Positions 19,547 to 28,434 of a stretch of 64,000 nucleotides of DNA are shown here, one piece after another. Positions within the stretch are counted from its first letter, which is position 1; the number at the start of each line of letters is the position of its first letter. The stretch is taken from NCBI RefSeq assembly GCF_031454185.1, contig NZ_JAVDQI010000001.1, positions 434,001 through 498,000 of the forward strand. The letters are read 5' to 3'. This DNA comes from Methanococcoides alaskense (GTDB taxonomy: Archaea > Halobacteriota > Methanosarcinia > Methanosarcinales > Methanosarcinaceae). The translations under genes and the position numbers were made by a program. Under the pieces are notes generated by a model. It had not been told where the DNA came from, ran no database searches, and worked only from the letters and a program-made list of their open reading frames with translations.

Positions 19547-21379
19547 TTACCTTCCTAAAAGGTCTGCAACCACCTTTGCTGCATCCCCTTCCCCAATAAC
19601 GGTTACCATATCATCGAATTCGAGTACGAGATTTCCGTTTGCGATGAACGATTGATCACCCCTTCTCACCATTAGCAGAAGACTGGATTCAGGAAGAGAC
19701 AACTCTTTGATGGCTTTTCCTGCAACCTTTGAATTTGTGACCTTGACCTCAAGTATATCCCCACCTTCGCCTACTTCGCACATGGAGAACATGTGAGGCC
19801 TTCCTACCATATTATCGAGGAAAAGGGCAGTACTCATGGCAGGGCTCATTGCACGTATATCAAGGTCCCAGAAAGCATGCAGGTTTTCCATATTGTTAAC
19901 CCTTGCAATTATTTGATCTTGCTTGAAACCGAACTTCGTCTTTACGATCTGGCATACCAGAAGATTAGTATTATCCTGATCGGTACTTGCAACGACATAT
20001 TTTACATTCTCAATACCGGCCTTTTTGAGCACGTTCACATCTTCCGCATCACCGTGTACAACACGAATTCCAGATTTCATAAGGCGTTGGCAGTTTTCCT
20101 CGGATGATTCAACAACAACTACATTTTCGCCTCTTTTTTCGAATCTCTCCGAAAGTATTCTGCCGACTTCTCCTCCACCTACTACAAGGATCTCCATGGG
20201 TATCACTCCTAAAAACTTAGCAACATATTTTGACAGGGAACCTGTCATTAATACAGTAATGATAACAGTTAAAAATACCAGACCTACAAGCTCTTGTCCG
20301 CCTTCAATGTTCAAACCATTCAGCTTTATCGCAAAGTAAGTTGCAATGGATGCGGGTACAACGCCACGAGGACCAACAAAAGAGATGAACAGCTTTTCCC
20401 TGATATTGAACGCTGTCCCCACCATACTGGCAAAAACGGAAAGAGGGCGGACAAGGAATATCAATAGGAATACAACAGTAATTCCAAGAAGACCTATCCT
20501 GAAAATATCTTCGAACCTGAGCATTGCAGCAAGAAGAATAAAGATAAGGGAAAGCATCATCATCACGAGATCCCCTTTGAACTCTTTTAAAGCATTCTTG
20601 TAAGGTACATCCGAAGTTCCCATAATTATTCCGAACACTGCCATTGCAAGAATCCCGGATTCTGCACCCAATGACTCAGAGATGACAAAGATGGCAATAA
20701 CTGAAGTCAAGGTCAGAAATCTCACCATTTGCTCAGAGATAACGGCTTTTGAGAGGAACTTTGATAATAAGAAACCTCCCAGTGAACCCATTGACAGACC
20801 AATGAGAGCTCTGTAAAGAATAAAGCTGGCAACTTCAAAACCTGATAACTGGGAAACTACGACCTCAAAAACAAGTGCTGCAAGTATAACACAGGCGGCA
20901 TCGTTAAGGACACCTTCAAGCTCTAGGGTTTTGCTGACCTTATGGCTTACACGGACCTGCCGCACAACAGGAGTTATCACCGTAGGACCGGTTGCGGTAA
21001 CCAATGCTCCGAAAACAGCAGCTATTTCCAATGGGATACCAACTATTGCATAGCTTAGAAATGTTGCACAGACAAATGTAATCATGACCCCAAGGGTCAC
21101 AAGCCTGAGCACACCTTTTTGTATGGCCCTTATCGACTTCACATCAATATGAAGACCACCATCGAATACTATCACTGCAACGCACAGAGAGACTATTGCT
21201 GTAAGGCCTTCTCCAAGAAGAGAAGGGTCCAGAAGTCCAAGAATTTCAGGTCCTGCAATGATACCTTCTGCAAGCAGAAAAATAAGGACGGGCATTTTGA
21301 AGAGTCTGCTCAGACTTTGTGCCACAAGGCTCATGATCAATACAGCAAGTCCGATCTGCAACAGATATATGGATTCCAC
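19547..21379 (-). CDS. CPA-type cation/proton antiporter with TrkA domains
   Basis: The 610-residue protein has about 12 membrane segments in its first 390 residues (GPTVITPVVRQVRVSHKVSK and FVGPRGVVPAS are the characteristic Na+/H+ exchanger stretches). It then has a RCK/TrkA-N NAD-binding domain (ILVVGGGEVGRILSERFEKRG) and a TrkA-C domain at the C terminus. Such proteins exchange Na+ or K+ for H+ under nucleotide control. TrkA-C domains can bind c-di-AMP in other organisms, and a c-di-AMP synthase gene is present in this window; that connection is inference. Confidence 0.9.
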   Translation of the reverse strand: MESIYLLQIGLAVLIMSLVAQSLSRLFKMPVLIFLLAEGIIAGPEILGLLDPSLLGEGLTAIVSLCVAVIVFDGGLHIDVKSIRAIQKGVLRLVTLGVMITFVCATFLSYAIVGIPLEIAAVFGALVTATGPTVITPVVRQVRVSHKVSKTLELEGVLNDAACVILAALVFEVVVSQLSGFEVASFILYRALIGLSMGSLGGFLLSKFLSKAVISEQMVRFLTLTSVIAIFVISESLGAESGILAMAVFGIIMGTSDVPYKNALKEFKGDLVMMMLSLIFILLAAMLRFEDIFRIGLLGITVVFLLIFLVRPLSVFASMVGTAFNIREKLFISFVGPRGVVPASIATYFAIKLNGLNIEGGQELVGLVFLTVIITVLMTGSLSKYVAKFLGVIPMEILVVGGGEVGRILSERFEKRGENVVVVESSEENCQRLMKSGIRVVHGDAEDVNVLKKAGIENVKYVVASTDQDNTNLLVCQIVKTKFGFKQDQIIARVNNMENLHAFWDLDIRAMSPAMSTALFLDNMVGRPHMFSMCEVGEGGDILEVKVTNSKVAGKAIKELSLPESSLLLMVRRGDQSFIANGNLVLEFDDMVTVIGEGDAAKVVADLLGR

Positions 21380-21512
21380 TTTATAACTCCAGAAAGCATT
21401 TTAAGGCATCTGCCTGAGTGATGTCAATAGGGATAATGCAATTAAAATATAAATCTGTTTTCAAAAACGACTAATATAATGGTGTTGAAACCAAATGATT
21501 TTGAAAGATCAC

Positions 21513-21556
21513 TAAAAAAAGAAAAAGTAAAAAGAAGATAGGGTAGAACCCCATCT
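21513..21556 (-). terminator. terminator after mtbB
   Basis: On the minus strand, just after the mtbB stop, AGATGGGG pairs with CCCTATCT (one bulged T) around a short loop, followed by a broken T-run of about 20 bases. This would end the mttP-to-mtbB transcript. Confidence 0.6.
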
Positions 21557-21568
21557 ACTTTATTGAAA

Positions 21569-22972
21569 TTATGCGATGGTGTTTCTGAAAGTGTCACAGC
21601 AGTTGATGTCGATACCGAGGAGTTTCTCGATGTTCATCTTAGCTGCAATACCCTTTGCGCAACCTGGCACAGAGGTGATTACACCGATGTCGAGCTCTTC
21701 TCTGATCTCTCTCATGACGAACTCGTCGGAAAGGTCTGCATTTGAGACACCGAGCTTCTTTGCTACGAAGTCCTTTGCTTCTCCGAGCCTCATGTTCTTT
21801 GAGAACTGCATCCTTGCAACAAGGTCACCAGCTGCTCTCATACCGGTCATACCGGAAGCCATGATGTGTGAGATTGGCATACCGAGTGGGTCGCCAACAC
21901 CGATCTATATTCCATCTACGCCTGCGATCTCAACAATTGCCTTGCTTGCCCTTGTTACTGCATCTATTGGAGGGGTCTCAAGCATTGGGATACCGCCGAC
22001 ACCCATACCCATATCTGCATGACATGGGATGTTTGATGCTTTGACAGCTGCCTTTGTGAATGTTACTGAGCGACCCAGATTCCATGCGGTGGTCTTGCTG
22101 GTGTTGGTGTTACATACAGGACCGAAAGTGTTAGCTCCTGCCTTCTCAGCAAGTAATACCTGCTCGTGTGGCCAGAGACCTGCAAGTCTTGTACCATCGT
22201 ACTCAAGGTCACCGTGCATACCGAGAACGAGTTCTCCTGCCATACCTGCGTTGATGTACATGTTAGGGAACTCTTTTCGGAGTTGCTCAATAGCATTAAG
22301 TGATGCATACACGTCACCGTCACCAGCTGCACCGATGGTATCGAAGTTGACACCATCAGAACCAACCTTCTGAAGTTTCTGCATGATCCAGACCATGTCA
22401 CGGATTCCGTGGTCACCAGCGTGCTGGATAGAATCCTGAGCTTCAGATATCTTGAAAGCTTTCATAAGGTCGCCTGGGTTCTCGAAAGGACCATCAGGAG
22501 TGTAGTACAGACCCATGTTTGGCATTGCACCGTAGAGCATAGGAATTACCATGTTCTGCTGGCAGGACTCCATTGTCTGGCATTCCTGGGAGATGACTGG
22601 CTTGACTGGCTTGAAGCTGTAGTCGATGTGACCGAGCTCCATTGTGTCTGCGCCAAATGCACGCTCGTGGACCATTGAACCAACGAGTCTGCTTGCAGGA
22701 ATACCTACACCACTGTTACCCTGGTCACCATCGATCCTGATAGCACCGATGTCGTGTGTTACCGGAACTTCAAGTCCTGGCTCTACACCGACGATCCTGC
22801 CAGGAGCAGTGATGATGTCAAGCATATGGTCCATTTCATCTTCGGAAAGTGTTGGGATGTCACCGAGGTCTGCTGCGTCAGCACAACCTGATTCGATATC
22901 AGCCAGTATGTCTTCCTTGGTCATGAAGATCTTCTGACCGTCACCCATTCTTAAGAAATATTCTGTTGCCAT
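21569..22972 (-). CDS. mtbB: dimethylamine methyltransferase with in-frame amber (pyrrolysine) codon
   Basis: Transfers a methyl group from dimethylamine to the corrinoid protein MtbC. Read through the TAG at 21905-21907, the gene gives 467 residues, the family length, with pyrrolysine at codon 356, the known position in MtbB. Without readthrough the product stops after GVDGI; after the amber codon the frame continues IGVGDPLGMPISH without a break to a TAA stop. Pyrrolysine forms the active-site adduct with the amine. The gene follows mtbC by 22 bases, and a terminator follows it. Expression needs tRNA-Pyl and PylS, which are not in this window. Confidence 0.96.
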
Positions 22973-22994
22973 GTTTACACCTTAAAATTTGTGA

Positions 22995-23639
22995 TTATAA
23001 AAGAAGCTCTTTTGCTTTTGCTACAGCTTCACTTGCATTTTCTGCATAGCAGTCTGCGCCACATTTCTTTGCCCATGCGTCTGTTGCTGGTGCGCCACCG
23101 ACCATGACCTTGATGCTGTCCCTCATGCCGTTCTCTTTGAGAAGCTCGATGACTTCTTTCTGGCCCTGAAGGGTTGTTGTCATAAGTGCGGAAAGACCGA
23201 CCATGTCAGCGTTGGTTTCCTTGATCTTGTCAATGAAGTTCTGTACAGGAACATCTCTGCCAATGTCGTGGACTTCAAAGCCTGCTGCCTGAAGCATTGT
23301 TGATACGATTGCCTTACCGATGTCGTGAACGTCACCCTCGACGGTACCGTTTACGATAACACCGAGCTTAGTGGATGCGCCTTCGCCGGTTGCAAGCTCG
23401 TCCTGGAGCATTTCAACACCAGCGGACATTGCGTCTGCTGCCATCATTACGTGTGGAAGGAAAAGCTTTCCTCTCTCGAAGAGTACACCAACTTCGTTCA
23501 TGCCTGCTGCGAGACCATTGTCGATAAGTTCTACTGCTGGAGCCTGGCCCTTTGCCTTCTCTACTGCAGCGATCACATTATCTTTCTTGCAACTTACTAC
23601 CGCATCGGATAGTGTTTTAAATAATTCTTCGTTTGTCGT
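22995..23639 (-). CDS. mtbC: dimethylamine corrinoid protein, apparent ACG start
   Basis: Carries the methyl group from MtbB to the MtbA methyltransferase on a cobamide. The protein of about 214 residues has an N-terminal four-helix cap (GLAAGMNEVGVLFERGKLFLPHVM) and a B12-binding Rossmann domain with the base-off signature EGDVHDIGK near residue 108 and GLSALMTTT. A strong site, AAGGAGG, ends seven bases before ACG ACA AAC GAA GAA; homologs begin with ATG at this place, and no ATG, GTG or TTG lies between. An ATG far upstream at 23750 would add 37 unrelated residues. Either ACG initiates, or the base is a mutation or sequence error. Confidence 0.9.
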   Translation of the reverse strand, partial: TTNEELFKTLSDAVVSCKKDNVIAAVEKAKGQAPAVELIDNGLAAGMNEVGVLFERGKLFLPHVMMAADAMSAGVEMLQDELATGEGASTKLGVIVNGTVEGDVHDIGKAIVSTMLQAAGFEVHDIGRDVPVQNFIDKIKETNADMVGLSALMTTTLQGQKEVIELLKENGMRDSIKVMVGGAPATDAWAKKCGADCYAENASEAVAKAKELLL

Positions 23640-23646
23640 TTTAAAA

Positions 23647-23653
23647 CCTCCTT
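23647..23653 (-). promoter_or_regulatory. ribosome binding site deciding the mtbC start
   Basis: AAGGAGG on the minus strand, seven bases before the ACG codon of mtbC. The same distance pattern, GGAG plus eight bases then ATG, is seen in front of mttC, which supports the ACG as the intended initiation position. A short hairpin (AGTCCC TTT GGGATT, about 23675-23690) lies just upstream. Confidence 0.75.
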
Positions 23654-23788
23654 TGAAAACAATTCTATGACAATCCCAAAGGGACTTATAGAAAATTGAA
23701 AGTGTAGTTGGGGCGGATGCGCTGAGGCATATACCCCATCGTTTACCCAAAAGTCCAACTACACATATATATTTTGTGATTCAGGTCC

Positions 23789-23947
23789 TTAGAATTGGGA
23801 CACGAATGTCCTTGCCTGCCACAGTGCAATCAATGCAATAATAATGACTGCAACCATCCAAGTGTACTCTGCTGCTGGCATAGGGGCAGTGGTCATATCA
23901 AAACCAGGGCCATAGTAAGCAACTGTTAAATCATTCATTATACCCAT
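23789..23947 (-). CDS. small membrane protein of the methylamine operon (52 residues)
   Basis: A short gene with AGGAGG six bases before its ATG, giving 52 residues: MGIMNDLTVAYYGPG at the N terminus, a linker with PMPAAEYTW, a single membrane helix (MVAVIIIALIALW), then the short tail QARTFVSQF. It sits between a small winged-helix gene and mtbC, all on the same strand with gaps of 12 and about 150 bases, so it is part of the mttP-mtbB unit. I do not recognise a family. A membrane anchor or accessory part of the MttP permease is a reasonable guess. Confidence 0.7.
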   Translation of the reverse strand: MGIMNDLTVAYYGPGFDMTTAPMPAAEYTWMVAVIIIALIALWQARTFVSQF

Positions 23948-23959
23948 AACAAAACCTCC

Positions 23960-24256
23960 TTATACGTACATTAGACATGCATCTGATGCACGAGTCTTTC
24001 CGAAATCTGTGATGACATATTTGTGTAAAAGGAAACCTTTCTTATACACACCATCTTCATCTATTTTTGATTCAACAGACTTAAGCATACCACCTGAAGC
24101 CAACTCAAGGATATCGAAATTGATCGAATCCCTACCAAAGTTGCTGTTCATGTTGTATTCTTTCTGCATCTTTACAACAATCTCATAGTTCCAGTGCTCT
24201 TTCTCATCAGAGAATAGCTCAAGCAACCTGAATTTTATTGGGCGTAGTCCAGCCAT
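23960..24256 (-). CDS. small winged-helix protein in the methylamine operon
   Basis: About 98 residues. RPIKFRLLELFSDEKEHWNYEIVVKMQKEYNM fits the first helices of a winged-helix domain, and KGFLLHKYVITDFGKTRA looks like the wing and last helix. A small transcription or RNA-binding regulator is likely. The start ATG 24256 follows GAGGTG by six bases; that ribosome site overlaps the end of mttP, so translation is coupled. The next gene starts 12 bases after its stop. Its position inside the dimethylamine unit suggests local control, but this is inference. Confidence 0.7.
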   Translation of the reverse strand: MAGLRPIKFRLLELFSDEKEHWNYEIVVKMQKEYNMNSNFGRDSINFDILELASGGMLKSVESKIDEDGVYKKGFLLHKYVITDFGKTRASDACLMYV

Positions 24257-24257
24257 A

Positions 24258-25304
24258 TTATTCACCTCTCAGAGATTCCATTTCACCTGTTTCTTCGGAG
24301 ATCATTACAAAGCTACCGAGGACACAAAGTGCACCACCGATAAGTACTGTCCATGCTGGCACCTGAGCCATGAATAGGTACATGAAGATCACAGCACAAA
24401 GACCGTAAAGGTTTCCTATACCCTGCCCTCTTCCAACACCGATAAGTGGGAATGATTTATACCAGCAGACATAGCAGAAACCAAATGTGATACCTGCGAA
24501 TCCAAGTACTAGCATTGCCAGTGGGGTGAATGCCTGAAGTGCATACTCGAGGATTGGATAACCAGCAAGTGCAGCAATAGGTATGAGAATTACCCAGTAC
24601 AGAAGATTCTCACCGAGGAATCTGATTGTAATTCCTACATCAGGTTCTGCGATGTCAAGACCTTTACCGGCAATAGCGCCTTCAATACCCCAGCCTAATG
24701 CAGCCATCAGACCACCAATATATCCGATGTAGCTGAGATTTCCAGCTGATATCTCAGCGATTGCTCCACCGACGAAGATGGTCAGACCACCAACAATGAT
24801 GACAAGGATACCCATCCAGGCCCTCTTGGAGATCTGTTCACCATACCATTGTCTTGCAAGGATGGAACCGATCACAGGGTACGTCAAAGCAGCAACTGCT
24901 GCGAATCCTGCACCGATAAATCCTATAGCGATAAATGAACCAAGAATTGCAATTGGTCCACCAAAGATAGACGCAAGGAAGAACCATTTACTGCATGGAT
25001 GGAATTCTTTCAATGTTCTCTTCATCTCACCGAGCTTACCAAGATATCCATTCCATATAAGAAGTGCAACAATGACAGTTAACGCATTGAACGCAGATAT
25101 CAAAAGAGCGACGACAATGGTTGCCATTGAACCACCATGTGTTGCATCAATATCTACCCACATTGCATCAAATGGAGGCACTGCCCAGATAATTGTACCA
25201 GGAATATACCATATACCCCATAAGATTGCACAGAACAAAGCCCACATGTAGCCCTTGTTCATTTTACGTTTATTTTCCAATTTCTTCAATTCTCTTATAT
25301 CCAA
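24258..25304 (-). CDS. mttP: methylamine permease-like transporter (MttP type)
   Basis: About 348 residues with about ten hydrophobic segments and the fold of drug/metabolite (EamA-type) transporters. Conserved features include ILWGIWYIPGTIIW near the N terminus, PIAILGSFIAIGFIGAGFAA, and LTYPVIGSILARQWYGE. Genes of this kind in Methanosarcina methylamine operons are called mttP and are thought to import trimethylamine or dimethylamine; direct transport data are not something I can cite. The start is probably TTG 25304, five bases after GGAGGAG; ATG 25262 is the alternative. Confidence 0.82.
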   Translation of the reverse strand: MDIRELKKLENKRKMNKGYMWALFCAILWGIWYIPGTIIWAVPPFDAMWVDIDATHGGSMATIVVALLISAFNALTVIVALLIWNGYLGKLGEMKRTLKEFHPCSKWFFLASIFGGPIAILGSFIAIGFIGAGFAAVAALTYPVIGSILARQWYGEQISKRAWMGILVIIVGGLTIFVGGAIAEISAGNLSYIGYIGGLMAALGWGIEGAIAGKGLDIAEPDVGITIRFLGENLLYWVILIPIAALAGYPILEYALQAFTPLAMLVLGFAGITFGFCYVCWYKSFPLIGVGRGQGIGNLYGLCAVIFMYLFMAQVPAWTVLIGGALCVLGSFVMISEETGEMESLRGE

Positions 25305-25327
25305 AGTGACTCCTCCTCCAACTCTAT

Positions 25328-25365
25328 TATAAGAATAATAATAAATATAAATATATAATAATAAA
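25328..25365 (-). promoter_or_regulatory. probable promoter of the mttP-mtbC-mtbB unit
   Basis: Between the mttC terminator and mttP the minus strand is almost pure A+T, with overlapping TATA-like stretches (TTATATATTTATATTT). An own promoter would let the dimethylamine genes be expressed apart from mttB-mttC. The exact box cannot be fixed by eye. Confidence 0.5.
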
Positions 25366-25380
25366 TAATGAATTCTAACG

Positions 25381-25409
25381 AAAAGAAAAAGGGGCCCGAG
25401 CGAACCCCT
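25381..25409 (-). terminator. intrinsic-like terminator after mttC
   Basis: Minus strand: AGGGG, a loop of about ten bases, then CCCCT followed by TTTTCTTTT. It lies about 20 bases after the mttC stop and separates mttB-mttC from the mttP unit. It may be partial, allowing some readthrough. Confidence 0.7.
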
Positions 25410-25429
25410 CATCTTCTCAGAGAGTCAAT

Positions 25430-26080
25430 TTACTCAGCTGCTGCGTTACATTTGACGACTGCGTCAGTTGCGTTCTCAGCATAGATGTCTGAGCCGATCT
25501 TGTCTGCCCAGTCCTGTGTGACAGGTGCGCCACCGACCATGGTCATGACAGTGTCACGGATTCCAGCTTCCTTAAGCTGTTCTTCGATCTGCATCTGAAG
25601 GACCATTGTTGTGGTCATGAGTGCGGAAGAACCAACGATTATTGGCTTGTGTTCCTTGACTGCATCTATGTATGTTGCGATTGCAACGTCCCTGCCGAGG
25701 TCAACTACCTTGAATCCAGCGATCTTGAGCATTGTTAAGACAATGTCCTTACCGATGGAGTGGATGTCACCCTCGATGGTACCGAGAACGATTGTTCCCT
25801 TTGATTTTACAGCTCCGCCCTGTGCCTCAAGCATAGGGGTGAGTATTGCAACACCAGCGCTCATTGCTTCGGATGCTGCAATGACATGAGGAAGGAAAAG
25901 GGTACCCTGTTCGAACTGGTCGCCTACTTCGTTCATACCTGCAGTAAGACCTTCCTGAATAAGGGAGACCATATCGACCTTTGCTTCGATTGCTTCTTCA
26001 CAAATCTCTTCAACAAGCTCGTCATCGAAATCCATGACTGCAGCTTTTGCTTTCGCGTTAATTTCATCCTGTGTAACCAT
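25430..26080 (-). CDS. mttC: trimethylamine corrinoid protein
   Basis: Accepts the methyl group from trimethylamine via MttB on its cobamide cofactor. The 216-residue protein has the four-helix cap (GLTAGMNEVGDQFEQGTLFLPHVI) and the B12-binding domain with EGDIHSIGK near residue 107, where the histidine replaces the lower cobalt ligand, and GSSALMTTT. It is the second gene of the mttB-mttC unit, 41 bases after mttB, with GGAG before ATG. It is a clear paralog of MtbC in this window. Confidence 0.95.
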   Translation of the reverse strand: MVTQDEINAKAKAAVMDFDDELVEEICEEAIEAKVDMVSLIQEGLTAGMNEVGDQFEQGTLFLPHVIAASEAMSAGVAILTPMLEAQGGAVKSKGTIVLGTIEGDIHSIGKDIVLTMLKIAGFKVVDLGRDVAIATYIDAVKEHKPIIVGSSALMTTTMVLQMQIEEQLKEAGIRDTVMTMVGGAPVTQDWADKIGSDIYAENATDAVVKCNAAAE

Positions 26081-26121
26081 TTTTAAAACTCCTTTATTTA
26101 TGTATATAATTATAGTCCAAT

Positions 26122-27612
26122 TTACATATTGGATCTAAATGCAGCATCTGCCTTGTCCACTACAGCCTGCATGTCTGCTAAGAGGTCGCTGTCGATTGCC
26201 TTGACTACATGGTTCTTCATGATGTCAAGAACTTTTTCGTGTGCAACTGTTGCGAGGTCTTTTGAACCTGCAGCTTCCCAGTCACCGAACATGTCTCTGT
26301 CGATAAGTTCTGGATCAGATACGATGCTGATGTTGTTCCTGGTTTCCTTGTGTGCAAGGAAGTTGTTACCGATTCCTACCTTCTGGATGGATGCTACACC
26401 AAGGGTCTCGTCTGTTACTGGGACACCTTTCATTGCGGACTTTGTCATCCTGATGATGTCGTTGTCAATAACCAACTGCTCCATGGAGAGGGTCATACCG
26501 AGCTCAAGCATACCTGCACCGTAGATGGTGTTACATCCTGCGAATGCTGGAAGGAGGGTGGTCATTGTCTTTTCGTGGCCTGCCTGTATATCAGGGACCT
26601 TTGCATCTGCCTAGGTACCTGCAACATAGGTTGGGAGGCCATAGTACTGACCGAGCTTACCTACTGCAGCGCTGATAAGACCGAGTTCTGGTGCACCGAC
26701 CGGAGCTGTTCCTCTCTTCAGATCGAAGGTTGTGGTTGAGCTACCGTAGAATACTGCTGCGCCTGGCTGTACGAGCTGTGCGAGTACAATACCTGCGAGA
26801 ACTTCTGCGTTGTGTGTAACGAGTGTACCTGCCCTGAATACTGGGGAGGATCCACCGGACATTGCCATGCTCAGAACGTTTACAGGCATACCGAAGCGTG
26901 CACCTTTTATGATTACCTGGCATGCATTGTCACTGAGCTCGAGTGGGCTGGTTGGGCACAGAAGCATAGAGAAGATTGGCCTCTTACGTGCTGCTTCAGA
27001 GTCGCCACCGTAGTATGCGTCAACAATACCTTTGTAGTACTCAACGTTCTCACCGACAGGGTCGATGTGGTGGAAGTGTTTTGAGGTGCTAGCGATAGGT
27101 GTGAATGTCTCGTGAACATCCTGTGCACCCTTACCTGCCCAGTCCCTTGCGGAAACGGAAAGTGTAAAGTAGCTGATCTCCTCGAGGTAGTCAACGACCT
27201 TTGCGGAATCTGCAATGTCCTGCTCAACGGAGTCGACTGTCTCGTACTTGCCTGGTGCGACATAGTTGCACATCTTGACACCGGTACCGAAGTTAACCCA
27301 GTGGACCTTACCCTTGTGCTCCATTGCGACATCCTTCTTCTTGTCACGGCCAGCGAGAACGAACCTTGATGGAGCGTCAATAAGTGCTCTGTTTACAAGG
27401 TACTCAGGGATCTTTACGATCTGGGTCTTCTCATCAACTTCACAGCCTGCTTCCTTGAAGATAGCCCTTGCTTCTGCGTCAGATACCTGAACACCAGGGT
27501 TAAGGAAAACTTCCATTGAAGCATAATGAATAGCTCTGAGATCATCTTCGGAGAACAACTCTAACTGTACACCCTGGAGAGGGGATCTACCTGGATAATA
27601 AGCTTCTACCAT
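26122..27612 (-). CDS. mttB: trimethylamine methyltransferase with in-frame amber (pyrrolysine) codon
   Basis: Transfers a methyl group from trimethylamine to MttC. Read through the TAG at 26611-26613 it gives 496 residues with pyrrolysine at codon 334, as in characterised MttB. Translation continues ADAKVPDIQAGHEKTMTT after the amber codon and ends at TAA 26122. The start at 27612 follows AAAGGAG; an upstream extension to 27684 has no family support. A long leader with a TATA box near 27985 precedes it. The C-terminal half contains AFAGCNTIYGAGMLE, typical of the family. Decoding needs the Pyl system located elsewhere. Confidence 0.96.
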
Positions 27613-28000
27613 TTTCTTTACAACTCCTTTATTTGTCTTTTTTAGTAAGATCGGATCAATTCTGGAACGAACGTCCCCGATCATAATATCGGCAAGTCTT
27701 TTTTATTCGGACAAGGTCACAAGGACCACAGCCCCCAAAAGGGTGTCCGAATGTGGCGGAAATGCCAACATTATATTGCTTCGGTATGAAACCCCGTAAG
27801 ACAGGTCAATGACCTATTACGAACAGCGTTTCATATAGCGTCTTAAAACATCTATAATGGAAAACATCATTAACATGCCAAGATCCGCATGGATCCTATA
27901 AGCAATTGTTAATTTGATCATCCACCATCAGTTGTAAGGCGCACTTCTGCTTTTTACTGTAATACCTGCTTTTCAATACTCGCTTATATATTTATTGGTT
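27613..28000 (-). promoter_or_regulatory. long leader and promoter of mttB-mttC
   Basis: The minus strand has TATA-like boxes near 27981-27996 (AATAAATATATAAG) and 28012-28022, and then about 350 bases of untranslated leader before mttB. Long leaders are typical of methylamine methyltransferase genes in Methanosarcina. Within it, CCCTTTTGGGG near 27740 and a larger GGAC...GTCC arrangement could fold. No known riboswitch is recognised. Confidence 0.55.
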
Positions 28001-28077
28001 AGCAACTCCAAAAATATATAAGCCACATTTGCCTTAAACGGACAATTTCAAAAGAATCACAACAGCCATATTTTTAG

Positions 28078-28098
28078 ATGCTTGTCTAAATCAAGCAT
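28078..28098. repeat. perfect 7-bp inverted repeat
   Basis: ATGCTTG, a 7-base spacer, then CAAGCAT. It lies in the gap upstream of mttB and downstream of ramA and could be a stem-loop or an operator. There is no T-run directly after it on either strand. Confidence 0.5.
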
Positions 28099-28434
28099 AT
28101 TTGCTCGGATCATAAAAAAAGGACATAGAGCAGATTTAGAGAAAAAAACACGATCAATAGAAGCTAAAAAGATAAAATGTGAAAATTATGACAAAATAAC
28201 ACAAGAAAAATTGCTCCTATTTGTTGTATCTACACATGTGATAATACACAGGCAAATGTAGTATATGAATTTTATAATAATGTATCAAAATATGTTTTAA
28301 ATGATGATGTGTTTAAAAGCAAAACACTGAATTACATAAGATTTAAATACAAAGAAGAGATGCCGCCGCAACTACCCGATAAAAAAATAAAAAAGAGAAT
28401 TGAGCACGCCTTTACAAGCGCATTCAATGTTTAA
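28082..28434 (+). pseudogene. possible frameshifted gene remnant between mttB and ramA
   Basis: Two coding-like pieces on the plus strand. The first opens at TTG 28082 and runs 59 codons to TAG 28259 (KKGHRADLEKKTRS and ENYDKITQEKLLLF are typical stretches). The second, one base back in frame, runs from about 28261 to TAA 28432 (YEFYNNVSKYVLNDD, then MPPQLPDKKIKKRIEHAF). Joined by one frameshift they would give about 115 residues. I recognise no family. The end overlaps the ramA stop by 11 bases. It may be a decayed gene or chance. Confidence 0.3.

Noticed and set aside
22029..22937. Long plus-strand open frames opposite mtbB
   Set aside because: They are antisense shadows of a highly conserved methyltransferase gene and have no ribosome sites; the same holds for plus-strand frames opposite mttB, mttP and mtbC.
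25328..25412. An N-terminal extension of MttP starting at 25412
   Set aside because: It would translate the terminator and AT-rich promoter into a tyrosine-rich stretch; the TTG at 25304 has a strong ribosome site instead.
28259..28261. TAG at the end of the first remnant frame as a third pyrrolysine codon
   Set aside because: Reading through adds only about 13 codons before TAA, and the coding-like sequence continues in a different frame.
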